The notes below the pieces were generated by a model that was not told the origin of the DNA, made no database searches, and saw only the letters and a program-made list of their open reading frames with translations. Of a stretch of 64,000 bases of DNA, positions 48,690 to 61,385 are shown piece by piece (within the stretch, counting starts at the first letter, position 1; every line of letters begins with the position of its first letter). Origin of the DNA: Ashinkailepas kermadecensis (lineage: Eukaryota; Arthropoda; Thecostraca; Neolepadidae); NCBI GenBank assembly GCA_034440615.1, contig JAOTOM010004043.1, positions 107,501 to 171,500 on the forward strand. Reading direction: 5' to 3'. Both the position numbers and the translations under genes were made by a program.

Positions 48690-50345
48690 TCCGGCCACCT
48701 CAGACGGGTCAGTCACAGCCCACGTCAGACTGGTCAGTCACAGCCCATGTCAGACTGGTCAGTCACAGCCCACGTCAGGCTGGTCAGTCACAGCCCATGT
48801 CAGACTGGTCAGACACAGCCCATGTCAGACTGGTCAGTCACAGCCCACGTCGGGCTGGTCAGTCACAGCCCATGTCAGACTGGTCAGTCACAGCCCATGT
48901 CAGACTGGTCAGTCACAGCCCATGTCAGACTGGTCAGTCACAGCCCACGTCGGGCTGGTCAGTCACAGCCCATGTCAGACTGGTCAGTCACAGCCCATGG
49001 CAGACTGGTCAGTCACAGCCCACGTCGGGCTGGTCAGTCACAGCCCACGTCGGGCTGGTCAGTCACAGCCCATGTCAGACTGGTCAGTCGCAGCCCATGT
49101 CAGACTGGTCAGTCACAGCCCACGTCGGGCTGGTCAGTCACAGCCCATGTCAGACTGGTCAGTCCAGCCCACGCCAGGCTGGTCAGTCACAGCCCATGTC
49201 AGACTGGTCAGTCACAGCCCACGTCGGGCTGGTCAGTCACAGCCCACGTCAGGCTGGTCAGTCACAGCCCATGTCAGACTGGTCAGTCACAGCCCATGTC
49301 AGACTGGTCAGTCACAGCCCACGTCGGGCTGGTCAGTCACAGCCCATGTCAGACTGGTCAGTCACAGCCCATGTCAGACTGGTCAGTCACAGCCCACGTC
49401 GGGCTGGTCAGTCACAGCCCACGTCAGGCTGGTCAGTCACAGCCCATGTCAGACTGGTCAGTCACAGCCCACGCCAGGCTGGTCAGTCACAGCCCACGTC
49501 AGGCTGGTCAGTCAGCCCACGCCAGGCTGGTCAGTCAGTCCACGCCAGGCTGGTCAGTCACAGCCCATGTCAGGCTGGTCAGTCAGCCCACGCCAGGCTG
49601 GTCAGTCAGCCCATGTCAGGCTGGTCAGTCAGCCCACGCCAGGCTGGTCAGTCAGCCCATGGCAGGCTGGTCAGTCAGCCCACGCCAGGCTCGCCAGGCT
49701 GGCCAGTCAGCCCATGTCAGGCTGGTCAGTCAGCCCACGCCAGGCTGGTCAGTCAGCCCACGCCAGGCTGGTCAGTCAGCCCACGCCAGGCTGGCCAGTC
49801 AGCCCATGTCAGGCTGGTCAGTCAGCCCACGCCAGGCTGGTCAGTCAGCCCACGCCAGGCTGGTCAGTCAGTCCACGCCAGGCTGGTCAGTCACAGCCCA
49901 TGTCAGGCTGGTCAGTCAGCCCACGCCAGGCTGGTCAGTCAGCCCATGTCAGGCTGGTCAGTCAGCCCACGCCAGGCTGGTCAGTCAGCCCATGTCAGGC
50001 TGGTCAGTCAGCCCACGCCAGGCTGGCCAGTCAGCCCACGTCAGGCTGGTCAGACAGCCCATGTCAGGCTGGTCAGTCAGCCCACGCCAGGCTGGTCAGT
50101 CAGCCCATGTCAGGCTGGTCAGTCAGCCCACGCCAGGCTGGTCAGTCACAGCCCACGCCAGGCTGGTCAGTCAGCCCATGTCAGCTGGTCAGTCACAGCC
50201 CACGTCAGGCTGGTCAGTCACAGCCCACGTCAGGCTGGTCAGTCCGATCACCCCAGACTGACCATTCCGGTCACCACTGACTGGTCAGTCAGCCCACGCC
50301 ACACTGACCAGTTCAGGGTGCCCGGACTGGTCAGTCAACTCGTCC
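48690..50345. repeat. 23-25-bp minisatellite containing GGTCAGT, about 65 copies
   Basis: The first half uses 25-bp units (GACTGGTCAGTCACAGCCCA plus TGTCA). The second half mainly uses 23-bp units (GGCTGGTCAGTCAGCCCACG plus CCA). Every unit holds GGTCAGT, the donor hexamer of plexin exon 3, which lies just upstream. The frame of exon 3 stays open to 50353. Confidence 0.97.
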
Positions 50346-50353
50346 CAGACTGA

Positions 50354-51177
50354 TCAGTCCGGCCATCACACCAGTCCCCCCTCCCCCCGACAGCCCGACT
50401 GATGGGGTCCGCGCCTCAGCCGCAGCCGGTGATTCTCCCGGACGGCTGTCACAGTCGGCATGGTCAGCCGGCCTCCGACCGGAGTGCGGCCGAAGTGAAC
50501 GGACAGGCGTGCGTGGGCGCCAAATGTCCAGCTAATTAATGTACATCACGACTCTTCAGTCAGTGATTATGGATAGCCTATGGTCATTGCTGGACGTGCA
50601 TTGCTGGATACATGGGCTGGTTGAGTCTGTGATACCCTGCAGATGAGCGTAGTTCCCTGTCTGCAGGTGTCTGTGTGCCCACGGCAATGCTTTGGAGTTC
50701 GCTCTCGTCTGTGTATTTAGCCATCACGCCTGTTGACGTTGTCGCATAATGGATCAGATCCACTAGAAGCCAGCGTGATGCTGAACGTTTTAGAAGCTAA
50801 GATCCTGCCCGTGTCCCAACACAGAGCATACTCAGCGAGCCATTCTGTACAGACAATAGAAGCGAGTCCCGCAAACGCAATTAGCCGGCCAGGCATTAGT
50901 GCACTCCGACGGAAATGTTTGACTAATGCGATTACGTATACGACATGCTTTTGGCGCATTTATGATATTCGTATGACACACGCAAACGGCGGCGAATGCG
51001 TCATACCCGTGGCCAGATCCAGGCGTGCCTGCAGCTCGCACAGCCGGACTACCGCCGCTCTGTGCGGGCCCGGTTCCTCACCGCCGGCCACACCCCGTCC
51101 TACTACCGCTGCCCCCGGCTCAGCCCGCGCCTCGTCCCACTACTGTCAGCTCGTCAGCACCCGGCTCAGCTCCGACG
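50354..51177. other. Intronic stretch without a supported gene
   Basis: No domain or repeat was recognised; overlapping open frames run into the next array. Confidence 0.4.
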
Positions 51178-51968
51178 GCCCCATCCCGTCCCCGTTCCTT
51201 CCCCGTCCCCGTCCCGTCCCCGTTCCCGTCCCGTCCCCGTTCCTTCCCCGTTCCTTCCCCGTTCCTTCCCCGTCACCGTCCCGTCCCCGTTCCTTCCCCG
51301 TCACCGTCCCCGTCACCGTCCCGTCCCCGTCACCGTCCCGTCTCCGTTCCTTCACCGTCACCGTCCCGTCCCCGTTCCTTCCCCGTCCCCGTCCCCGTCC
51401 CCGTCCCCGTCCCCGTCCCCGTCCCCGTCCCCGTCCCCGTCCCCGTCCGTCCCGTCCCGTCCCGTCCCGTCCCGTCCCCGTCCCGTCCCCGTCCCCGTCC
51501 CCGTCTTCCCCGTCCCCGTCCCCGTCACCGTCCCCGTCCCCGTCCCCGTCCCCGTCACCGTCACCGTCACCGTCACCGTCCCCGTCCCCGTCCCCGTCCC
51601 CGTCCCCGTCCCATCCCCATCCCCGTCCCCGTCCCCGTCCCGTCCCGTCCTCGTTCCTTCCCCGTCACCGTCCCGTCACCGTCCCGTCACCGTCCCGTCA
51701 CCGTCCCGTCACCGTCCCGTCCCCGTCCCGTCCCCGTCCCGTCCCCGTCACCGTCCCGTCTCCGTTCCTTCCCCGTCACCGTCCCGTCCCCGTTCCTTCC
51801 CCGTCACCGTCCCGTCCCCGTTCCTTCCCCGTCACCGTCCCGGCCCGTTCCTTCCCCGTCCCCGTCCCCGTCCCCGTCCCCGTCCCCGTCCCCGTCCCCC
51901 CGTCCCCGTCCCCGTCCCCGTCCCCCGTCCCCGTCCCCGTCCCCGTCCCCCCGTCCCCGTCCCCGTTT
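51178..51968. repeat. CCCCGT hexanucleotide array
   Basis: About 790 bp of CCCCGT with CCCGT, CACCGT and CCGTTCCTT variants arranged in longer blocks. The minus strand reads (GGGGAC)n, a repeat of four-G tracts. The ORFs seen in it are repeat artefacts. Confidence 0.97.
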
Positions 51969-52282
51969 CCGCTCCGTCCAGTCCACGCCTGGCTCCGTCC
52001 CGTCCCGGCCCACTACCGCCGCCCAGTCTACAACAGGTTTCACTTCGCCGACCTTGCCTCGTACAACCACCGCCCTTCCCACTACCGCCGCCCCGTCCGT
52101 GACGGGCTCCGCTCCGCTTTGCTGACCTTGCCCCGTCCGCGCCGGCTCCGCTCCGCCAGCCCCGGCCAGAGCAGGCGAGCACAGAGTGACCGGCGCCGAG
52201 TCGACTGGGCCGCACCGTCTGATGGCCGCCCAGCGGCGATAGCCACCGTCTGGGTTACTTCGGGCCGGAGGCGTGGCATTGG

Positions 52283-52395
52283 ATCGCTCGCGGCTATGGG
52301 GCGGGCCAGACGACCGGCGACTACCGACGGCTCCATTGGGCCGCTCGCGGCTATGGGGCGTGCCAGACGACCGGCGACTACCGATGGCTCCATTT
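52283..52395. repeat. 57-bp tandem duplication
   Basis: Two near-identical units starting CTCGCGGCTATGGGGCG and ending CGGCTCCATT. Confidence 0.9.
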
Positions 52396-52399
52396 ATTC

Positions 52400-55300
52400 T
52401 TCATTAACGCTGCCGTTAGTGCCGACTGTACCTGTCGATACCGGCGGAACGACGCGAGACGACCGCCGTCGATGCGTCGGCGCCGACGGGTGGCGAAAAG
52501 GACCCGACGATTGCTCCTGGCTGGAGGCGTACCCGACACCCGATCACGTGGGATGAGTGGTCAGCGGTCTCTCCGTCTGAATGTTGTCTCTTCGTGCAGA
52601 GGAAAAAACGGATGTATCCAGTGATATTCCACTGTTGTGCCCGAAAGGTCCCAAGCTCACGTTAGTGTTGTCTCCGAATATCCACTAAGGCGACGAATGA
52701 AACAAGCAAAGCGAACGTCTTTCGATGAGTACTTGCTGAGTTGTTGTTTTTTCACATGCATTTCAGGATATGTATTTCAACATTGTACAGTTTTGGTCTA
52801 TGACCGTCATTCCGCACGATGGATTATGACGGAAACTGCTCGCTCGGCGCAAAGTCTGCTTAGCTCATGGCTCTGCTTCGTATTAAAATGGAAATATTTG
52901 TATTCCATGTGTTCCACGAAGTTAACTGAATTAAGGCATCGGTGAGGTAATTTGTCACTCATTTCACCGAATTGTTCAAAACGAACTGGGTGTTGGAAAA
53001 GTGCTCAAAGCAACTGCCGTGCCCATCTCAATGGCTCACGTCACAGCTGGTTGATCACCCACCGGGAAAACTGCCTACACTTTAGAGCGATGATGAATAA
53101 ATGTATTGGCAACATGTTCAGTTGGAAATGTTAACACGTCTTCATGAATATGAGTCACAGAGCATGAGGATATACTTACGACGAGAATACAGTGCAGCGG
53201 GTAGGCGTACGCGGATTAGAGCGGGTACGCCGTTGTGTAGCGGCGTACCCGTCAGGGGGAGCAGCTTCCATCCCCACACACAAAGAAGAATTTTAGCATT
53301 AACCGTATACCGTTGCATGGTAAATGATGAGTCTAGAATGAGCATTTCGTCCGAGCCCTGGCTAAACGAGGTGCCGCCACCTTTGCTTCCTGGCACGACG
53401 ACAATTCTCTCATAATGGCTGTTGTTCTCTGGGTTTTGCCAGCTCGCCACCAATGTGGTGATGTCGGCCGTTATTTTAATGGCGCGCCCGAGCCGCAAGG
53501 GACGAATGATTGCGTCACAGCGAGCGCATGTGCAGCAACTCCCCGAGCCGGCCGGCCGACGCACGCCGACGGACGGAAATGTGCAGCGCGGCTCAACCTG
53601 AACAAACAGACAGACAAACAAACAAACAAACAAACAAAGCAAAAACGACGGACTGGCGGTCCGGCCCCCGGACCAGAACGTCTGTCATGCAAGCTAAAAG
53701 TGCATGTCCATCCCACGGACTTTTCTCCTGTTCGGCGACGGTGTGAACCGGGATTTAGACGTGGGCTTAATGCTGTTTTGCATCTCATCGTCTCCCCGGA
53801 TAGATCGATTGGTTAATTGTCAACACTGGGAAGCACACTGGCTCCGAATATTAATATAACAATTCGATTGGTTAATTTTCATTACTGAAAAGCGCGCTGA
53901 CTGACATGGAAATATAACTTTACATCAGGTACGTTAATTGGTTGTGCTATTTGCACCTTGCTACATATGCTTTGTCGCTTATTACGCCTTGGTCTCAAAG
54001 ATCTTTCCGAATGGTAATTAATGTGCATCACCTATCTTCGTCTGTGTATCCTCATGGAAAGCCTCCGGCTTAATTTAGCCCGTCCACTTCATCGCCGTCA
54101 GTGCAATAGACAACGTTCCAGAAGCTTGCCAGCTCCATGCTGTGGTGCAGAAGCTTCCGATGAAGCATCTCTGGCATCGGTATGGCAATGATCAACCGTT
54201 TGAAGTTGTTGCTCCCGAAATCTATAATAATTAGCCAATCTGACTCTCCTGACGCTCGCCTGACGAGTGATTTGACAGGTCAGAGGCGTGGAGAAATCCG
54301 GAGATAGAATGAGAGGGACGGTTCGAGCAGAGTTTTGCCCTCCGCTGTTTGAGCGAAACTGGGGACGGTGGCGGTGAGAAGCGCCGCGCCAGACCGAGGC
54401 CGGCGGCACTGCTCGTCAGTCAGAGCGGTGCCGGCGCCTGCAGCGTCCCGCCCCGGCACGCCGGTATGCCGACTCCATCCAGGAATGTGGAGAACCGTCT
54501 GGTGTGTCTGCAGCCCGGCGGGAATTCGGCGGGCGCGCGCTGCCCCCCGACGCCCGGCCACTGGCGGCGACGTGCGGTGTCGTCCCGTGCTGCGAGGCTC
54601 GACGGTGGTCCGCTGGGGCGGTCTGCAGTGCCCATCCTGCAGGAGCATGTTTGACGTAGTGAAACATGCTCCGCCTTGTATTCCATGAATTATCCTAACG
54701 GTGGAGGATTTACCAAGAACACATTGAAAGGAGTATTTGGCACTGGGGATGATTTTTCGTTGCAATGCAATGTGCATTTGGTGTCTCCAACATCAATAAC
54801 TCACGTCTCTAGTTTTACTTGTCGCTAGTCCACCTGGTAAGGATACTGGAACACGTCATGATTCAGCATTGGAACGCACAAGGGATCCAATTGTACAGGG
54901 TGCTATGCTGACTGAGGTTTATACGCAGCCAACGCAGTAGAGACAAACGGCAAAGAAAAGATCGTATAGGCCGTGTATCTCACCTTGTTATAAGATCTCA
55001 CCTTGTTCCAGAACAACAGTGATAGCCTCGAGTGATATTCGATATGCACTATGAATATGACCGACGCTGCTGGATGCCGCTATGTTCACATAATGTTGTT
55101 GTTGTTTTCGTAGTGGGAACAACCCGCAAGCTGATTGGCTGACACTGACGATACTGGCGAACGATACCGGTACAGAGAAAGTGAACCGGGCTAACCCGAC
55201 AACAATCTTACTGCCATCCAGGGTGACTGTCGGAAGCAAACTGTGAGATAATGGGACTGAGTTAGCAAAAATCGAGCATACCATTCGAAAGAAGATCTTA

Positions 55301-55980
55301 CTTCCTCTGCAGGCCCACGTGTAAAGTTCACCTTCGATTACGCAACTGGGACAGCCCACTTCAAGAGCCACATCGGTGTGGAAAGTGAGCAGGCGTCGGT
55401 GTTGGCTCTGCTTTCTGTCCTATTTCACTCCTTCTCCCGTGACAAGTTTTAGCTGGACTGAAGTGTGGTCGCAACAGGAAGCAGATGGTGGCTGCCTTCA
55501 TCCCTCAACCACTGATCGGTTGTAGCCCTCGCCATCCGGTGGGAGTAGATGCCACTCCCAGACGAGCTCTCCGTGACCGTCGGAAGACGGCGCCGCACGT
55601 CACTGAGCGATCGTAGATCCTATGCGAATCTTTCGCTTTGAAATGCTCAGGTCATGTCAAGTCACCGACCAATGAACATCACACCTGGAAGCATGTTCGA
55701 CGCATTTTTGCTGAATGCGAAGCTCTGCCTCCTGTACTGCAGTTAACGCGCTCATTTGGTTGGCACTGATGATTGACACTGATGTTTAGATGTGCTCCGA
55801 CTTCGCTGGCCCGCCGGTGACCAGCCTGAGGTCAGCAGGGCTTACTGACATTGATTGCCCTCGCATCACGTTGGTCGGGAAGAATAACAACGGGATACAC
55901 TTACGGCCTGAGTTAGACTGCAGTGCCTATGTCTTAACCTTGTGAGCTCCAAAGAGGTCATTTGCAAGCTTTTACAGACC
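52400..55980. other. Intronic stretch without a supported gene
   Basis: It contains a perfect 11-bp hairpin (53222-53232 / 53241-53251, loop of 8) and an AAAC-type run at 53606-53642 (AACAAACAGACAGACAAACA). Open frames lack domains. Confidence 0.45.
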
Positions 55981-55982
55981 AT

Positions 55983-56140
55983 TTTATATCACGACTGGAG
56001 TGAACTTCGTGGATGTGACGTAATCTGGCTAGTGTCATTGTATATCACGATTGGAGTGGCATGCGATAGTCTGATCCGATCTGGCTAGTGTCATTACATA
56101 TCACGATCGGAGTGGACTGCGAAAGTCTGACCTGATCTGG
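55983..56140. repeat. 58-bp tandem repeat, about 2.7 copies
   Basis: Units contain ATATCACGATTGGAGTGG and ATCTGGCTAGTGTCATT. Confidence 0.85.
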
Positions 56141-56771
56141 CAAGCTAACCCCATGGATGTTACCAGATCATGTGAGTTATCGGTAGCTCGTACGAACTCT
56201 GACGCTTAGTTCGCAGCTATATTTTACATCAATTCAGTGTACAGCCGGTTCGAAGTCGCTGATTCCAGTGTCTTGGTAAAGTTCGTTCTCACAGCCTTTT
56301 TCTGAATGGTCAGTGGTGGACCGAATGTATAAAATCGGATGTCATTTGACCCGTCTTGTGACATGATGTGAGCTGCTCCTTTTTCCACAGCTCACTTACA
56401 GGGCGATATGCTAGGAACTGCACCCCTTTACGGGTAAAGCTGGTGAAATTAGGCGATGGCGAAGTTAGGAGAAATTAGACGAAATATAATTAATCGTAAG
56501 ACAAAGACTGACATCACTACAGGAGTTTTGTAATGCATTAGATACTTATTTTCTTTTTTAGTTGTGGTGCTTGCAACTCAACTTCGTTTATCTTTTATCC
56601 TCCAAAATTTTATCCGAGCAAATTCATCAACAAAGCGGCCAAACAACGAGATAAGTTATTTTGTATAGCTCACTTCTGAAGTGAATGCTTGACACACTTG
56701 TCGCGTGTGCGAAACTTGGTGCGACGCTCGGGATTGCTGCGGCGTTCGTGGTAAACGCTCTTCTATTATAT

Positions 56772-56778
<7 letters not shown>
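56141..56778. other. AT-rich intronic stretch
   Basis: Nothing recognised. Confidence 0.45.

Positions 56779-56863
<85 letters not shown>
56779..56863. repeat. AT microsatellite
   Basis: About 42 uninterrupted TA units. Confidence 0.97.
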
Positions 56864-56866
<3 letters not shown>

Positions 56867-56896
56867 GTGTGGGCAGTGCACACTGAATCATATGGC

Positions 56897-57112
56897 TCAT
56901 GAGTCTGATACCACTGAGTCGGATCTGAATCGATTCAAATTTCTGTCAGTCTGTTTGAGTCGCGAGTCGAATCATGCTTTGTGAGCTCTGAGTCTGAATT
57001 GAGTTGAATCAAATAATTTCGACCTGCTCTGAATCAAGAGTCGAATCAGATCTGAAGATCTATGAGTCACATGTAAGTCGACTAAAAAAAATTGAGTCGA
57101 GCACAAGTTTGG
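56897..57112. repeat. Degenerate GAGTCGAATC repeat
   Basis: GAGTC(G/T)GA(A/T)TC-like words recur about fifteen times at irregular 10-20-bp spacing. It may be an old, decayed satellite. Confidence 0.6.
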
Positions 57113-57589
57113 TTTCTTCAGCTGTTCTCGGAGGCTCACCTTTCACCAGTCTCCCCGTGAGGACAGGTGCTGCTTCTTCAGTTGTTCTCGGAGGAGGGGG
57201 GGGGTCTCCTCCCATCTCCTTGCTCAGCCGCCTGCCAGACGATCCTATTATCGGCCCGACATCGTGGTACACACCACCATATTTAACAGCACCGCCGTGT
57301 CTGGCTACAGTGCGAACCCATGTCGCCGCCAGGTATCATCGTTACCCGCGTGGCGATAGTCGCGTACGACCAGCACGGAGTGGGCCGCGGCGTGTTTGAG
57401 AGTGTGTCGCCGCCAGATCCCGGCGGTGATGTAACGGTGAGGTGGGCCTTCGATCCCAGCTGAACACCACTCGCGCCGACACTCGCCATCAGATGTGTTG
57501 TGCAGCCACTGGAGCCGCTGCCGTACTATGCGCCAGCACGTGTTACGAGCCGCTGTCTCTGGGTCTCCGCTGGAGAGGCCTGGTCAGGC

Positions 57590-57835
57590 CTGCGGTCGGG
57601 CCTCTTGTTGGGCCTCTGGTCTCGCCTCTGGCCTCGCCTCTGGCCTCGCCTCTGGCCTGGTCTCTGACCTGGCCTCTGGTCGGGTGTGTCGAGCTTCTCG
57701 TCAGTTCTGTGGTCGGGCCACTGGCCTGGTCTCTGGTCGAGCCTGTGGTCGAGCTTCTGGTTGGACCTCTGGTCGAGACTGTGGTGGGGGGGACTGTGGT
57801 CAGAACTGTGGTCTGACCTGTGGTTGAGCCTGTGG
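57590..57835. repeat. Degenerate 12/21-bp minisatellite CTCTGGCCTCGC / CTGTGGTCGAG
   Basis: GCCTCTGGCCTC 12-mers repeat at 57620-57660, followed by TCTGGTCGAGCCTGTGGTCG-like units. Confidence 0.85.
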
Positions 57836-60504
57836 TCATTAGCGTGGTCGGGCTGCCGGCGATCACGGCGAGGTGTGACGCCCTCCGGACGGCCGGCTCC
57901 CACTTGCCTGGCTTGTGCCTTGTGTCAGCGTTGTGTCAGCCTTGTGTCCGGCCCTGTCACGTGACTGGCTGTCAGTCGGCGTCTCTGGTGGTGACCTGTG
58001 GCCCGTGCAGCGTGAGGTAAGCCACCGTGGCGGGAGATCAGAGCACACGACTGGCTGACACGTGAGCTGGCAGTCGTGGCCCGGTGTCGCTGCAGCAAGG
58101 TTGTAGGGAAAGGTATAACTCGGCTGATTCAGAGCCATTCTGATGTCAGTTCTTCCCATGAAGCGTCACAGGGCTAATGTGAAAATGTTCCAAAGCTGGT
58201 TAGGCAGCTTCCCTGCTTTCACTCTCTTCCTTCAGCCCCGTGGCGTTTAATGGAGAAAAACATCGAATGAAAATAAAACGCATTTGGTGTGGTCACACCC
58301 ATGCGACGAGGGATGATTCACGCGTCTCAGAGTCACTCAGACGTTGTCAAAATCACTGCTCATGTGTCCAAGTAAGGTATTGATTGGCTCTAGCCACCAC
58401 TATAGAACATCACAAACGTCAGGACTCTCGCCGTCTGAACACCACCGGAAAGCATATCTGACCAGGCGAGGCTGTCCAGTACGGGAAGTCAAGGTCCCTT
58501 GCGAGTGGAATCGTCCGAGAGAAGAGCCTTCCGAAGTACGCTAATGCACCAGCTGTGTGTGACGCATCTGATCAGCGGTGCGGAGCACCAGCCGTTAGCG
58601 GTGCCAGCACTAGCTGTCGGTCGTGCCGAGCACCAACACCAGCAGCACCAGCTACACACGTGCCTGATCGTGTCGCGCGCATCGAGCGTGGAGCATCGAG
58701 CCATGACCGGGCGGCGTCAGCTGTTTCCCCGTGACGTCACGCGCACGGTGCTGGCAGCGCTGCCGTGAGTAAAAACGGCAGCCGGTTTGATCTGGACTAA
58801 TCGGAATATCAAGTGTCGGTGGCCGACGGACTGGCGCGTCGCGGAGAAGACAGCGGTGCGGCGCTGGGCAGACGGGCCGCGCTAGCGTCGCACTGGACCG
58901 AGCACGTGCTCCGGGCGTCAGCAATAACACGACCATCGCGTGTCAGCACTGATTTGCTTATTTGTGCCGGTGTTCAATTAGTCGGACGGGAAGTCGGACC
59001 GTGCCGATCACACGGACCGTTGAAGCGTGGCTACCGCCGTTCGTTGACGTAGCCTACATGTGTGGAAAGGTGCTTGCGGGGACATGTGCTGTTCAACTCA
59101 GCCGGGATGAAAGGAGGTCACGCGTGTTGTCTTCGGAGTGGAACGTTCGGAATGTTCTAGCAGAGGGCCGAGCATTATCGGTTGTGTAGTGGTCTCGGTG
59201 TACACCGGACGGCGGATTCCGCGGAGACCGCAGTGGACGAGTTGGTGTGACGATCCCGGTGACCTCTGCGAACGGGCGGTAGGTGATCTCACGACATTTT
59301 AGTGACGGATGGACCTTGTGTTGCATTCCTGAGAAGTTCCGTCTCAACGGGGCTGCTTTATCCTCGTATTCATGTCATTTAATTGTGAGATGATATTTAA
59401 CGATGTTGAAAAAGCGCTCACGCCTGGCACCCAATTGATTTTTAGGAACGTTTTCCTTTATCCGTGGGCTTTCATTTCATTGTTCACATTGTGGCAAGAC
59501 ACTCAGCCGTTGTCATAGCATGAAGAGCTTAGCCAGGACAAAATGCTATATGGCGACAGGGTGGTGAGGATATTGGATCGTCATAGTATTTTTATTTTCC
59601 TGCAACGTCCACAGCAATGGAGCAATGTAGCATCTAATAATATTGAATGGGCGTGTTCCGTCAAAACCCTATGGCGTCGCAGCCCGTCATGGCCCCTGCA
59701 ATCTGCCATTATATTCAAACTCTCTCCTCACATAAGCTCTCACACCATGAAACGTCTCATTCCGTGAAAATTCTGATCAATGCGAAATCCTGTTCCCGTT
59801 CTGTCTGGACGTTTCTGCCTTCAATCGGCACGTTTTCCGCTTAGTCCAAAGGCTTCTCCGCTTGACCAAGATATTTTTCTGCTTAGCCAGGAGGTTTATC
59901 CATTTATTTAGAAGGCTTCTCCATTTAATCAAGTAAGATGCGGGAGCAGGAGGTTGTTTGCTCAGTCAGGAGTCTCCTCTAAGTAGGATTTCAGCTCTTA
60001 TGATGGTTCTACCCTCGGTCATATTTATCAACATAGTCTCCAGATGCGTGCTTTCGATGGTTTCTGTGTCAGGGCTGCTCTGTCACTCTCGTGCGGCCTC
60101 GCTCGTCCCGTTTGTCCCGGTGCGAGCTGGCCGAAGTGGGAGCAAGATAGAAGTGGGAGCCAACCCAAATGATTGCACAACGGCTCGGTTGGGCGGGTGG
60201 CGTGGTGGTAAGAACGCGCGTGGCAGCCGGTTTTTGCCCGCGGACCTCGGCGTGGGCGTGGGTGTCGACTCTACCACCTACACCGGGACTCACCGTACCG
60301 CCTAATCACCGCCCGCACAGCCAGTCACGGGGTGTGTGCACTGTGCACCGGTGGATGCGAGACGGTCTGGCTTGAGGAAACGACCGGTGGTCGCAGCAGC
60401 CCACCCCAGACCTGGTCAGGTGGGCTGTGTCTACTGTGCAGAAGTGGTGGCCGCATCGGCGTGGTACTGACCAGTGAGGTCGATCGCACCTGTGGCAGCG
60501 CACC
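57836..60504. other. Intronic stretch without a supported gene
   Basis: No domain was recognised. The region 60190-60290 has weak tRNA-like boxes that I do not count as a SINE. Confidence 0.4.
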
Positions 60505-61160
60505 TACTGTGGAGGTCGGGTACAGGACCTATGCCCGCCTACTGTGGAGGTCGGGTACAGGACCTATGCCCGCCTACTGTGGAGGTCGGGTACAGGACCT
60601 ATGCCCGCCTACTGTGGAGGTCGGGTACAGGACCTATGCCCGCCTACTGTGGAGGTCGGGTACAGGACATATGCCCGCCTACTGTGGAGGTCGGGTACAG
60701 GACCTATGTCCGCCTACTGTGGAGGTCGGGTACAGGACCTATGCCCGCCTACTGTGGAGGTCAGGTACAGGACCTATGCCCGCCTACTGTGGAGGTCGGG
60801 TCGGGTACAGGACCTATGCCCACCCACTGTGGAGGTCGGGTACAGGACCTATGCCCGCCTACTGTGGAGGTCGGGTACAGGACCTATGTCCGCCTACTGT
60901 GGAGGTCGGGTACAGGACCTATGTCCGCCTGCTGTGGAGGTCGGGTACAGGACCTATGCCCGCCTACTGTGGAGGTCGGGTACAGGACCTATGTCCGCCT
61001 ACTGTGGAGGTCGGGTACAGGACCTATGTCCGCCTACTGTGGAGGTCGGGTGCAGGACATATGCCCGCCCACTGTGGAGGTCGGGTACAGGACCTATGCC
61101 CACCCACTGTGGAGGTCGGGTACAGGACCTATGTCCGCCTACTGTGGAGGTCGGGCCCGT
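60505..61160. repeat. 35-bp minisatellite, about 19 copies
   Basis: Unit GTCGGGTACAGGACCTATGC plus CCGCCTACTGTGGAG. As 35 is not a multiple of three, each frame cycles through three phases, so a 105-bp super-period stays open in all three + frames. One GTCGG duplication lies at 60798. Confidence 0.97.
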
Positions 61161-61385
61161 GCCTGCGGTGGGAGCTGGGGACAGGTGCAGTGGCAGCACC
61201 TGTGTCTCCTGCCTCCAGTCTCCAGTCTCCAGTCTCTGCCTCCAGTCTCCTGCCTCCAGTCTCCAGTCTCCAGGACCTATGCCCACCCACTGTGGAGGTC
61301 GGGTACAGGACCTATGCCCACCCACTGTGGAGGTCGGGCCCGTGCCTGCGGTGGGAGCTGGGCACAGGTGCAGTGGCAGCACCTG
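61155..61385. repeat. Duplicated cassette after the 35-bp array
   Basis: GCCCGTGCCTGCGGTGGGAG...CAGCACCTGTG (about 50 bp) occurs at 61157 and again at 61338. Between the copies are a CTCCAGTCTC run and two more 35-bp units, so array plus flank was duplicated as a block. Confidence 0.9.

Noticed and set aside
50733..52556. A 607-codon Pro/Arg-rich frame
   Set aside because: Its core is the CCCCGT array; no start context, domain or splice structure supports it.
60185..60295. tRNA-like boxes (TGGCGTGGTGG and GTGTCGACTCT)
   Set aside because: Both boxes deviate from consensus, and no shared SINE body or duplication was found.
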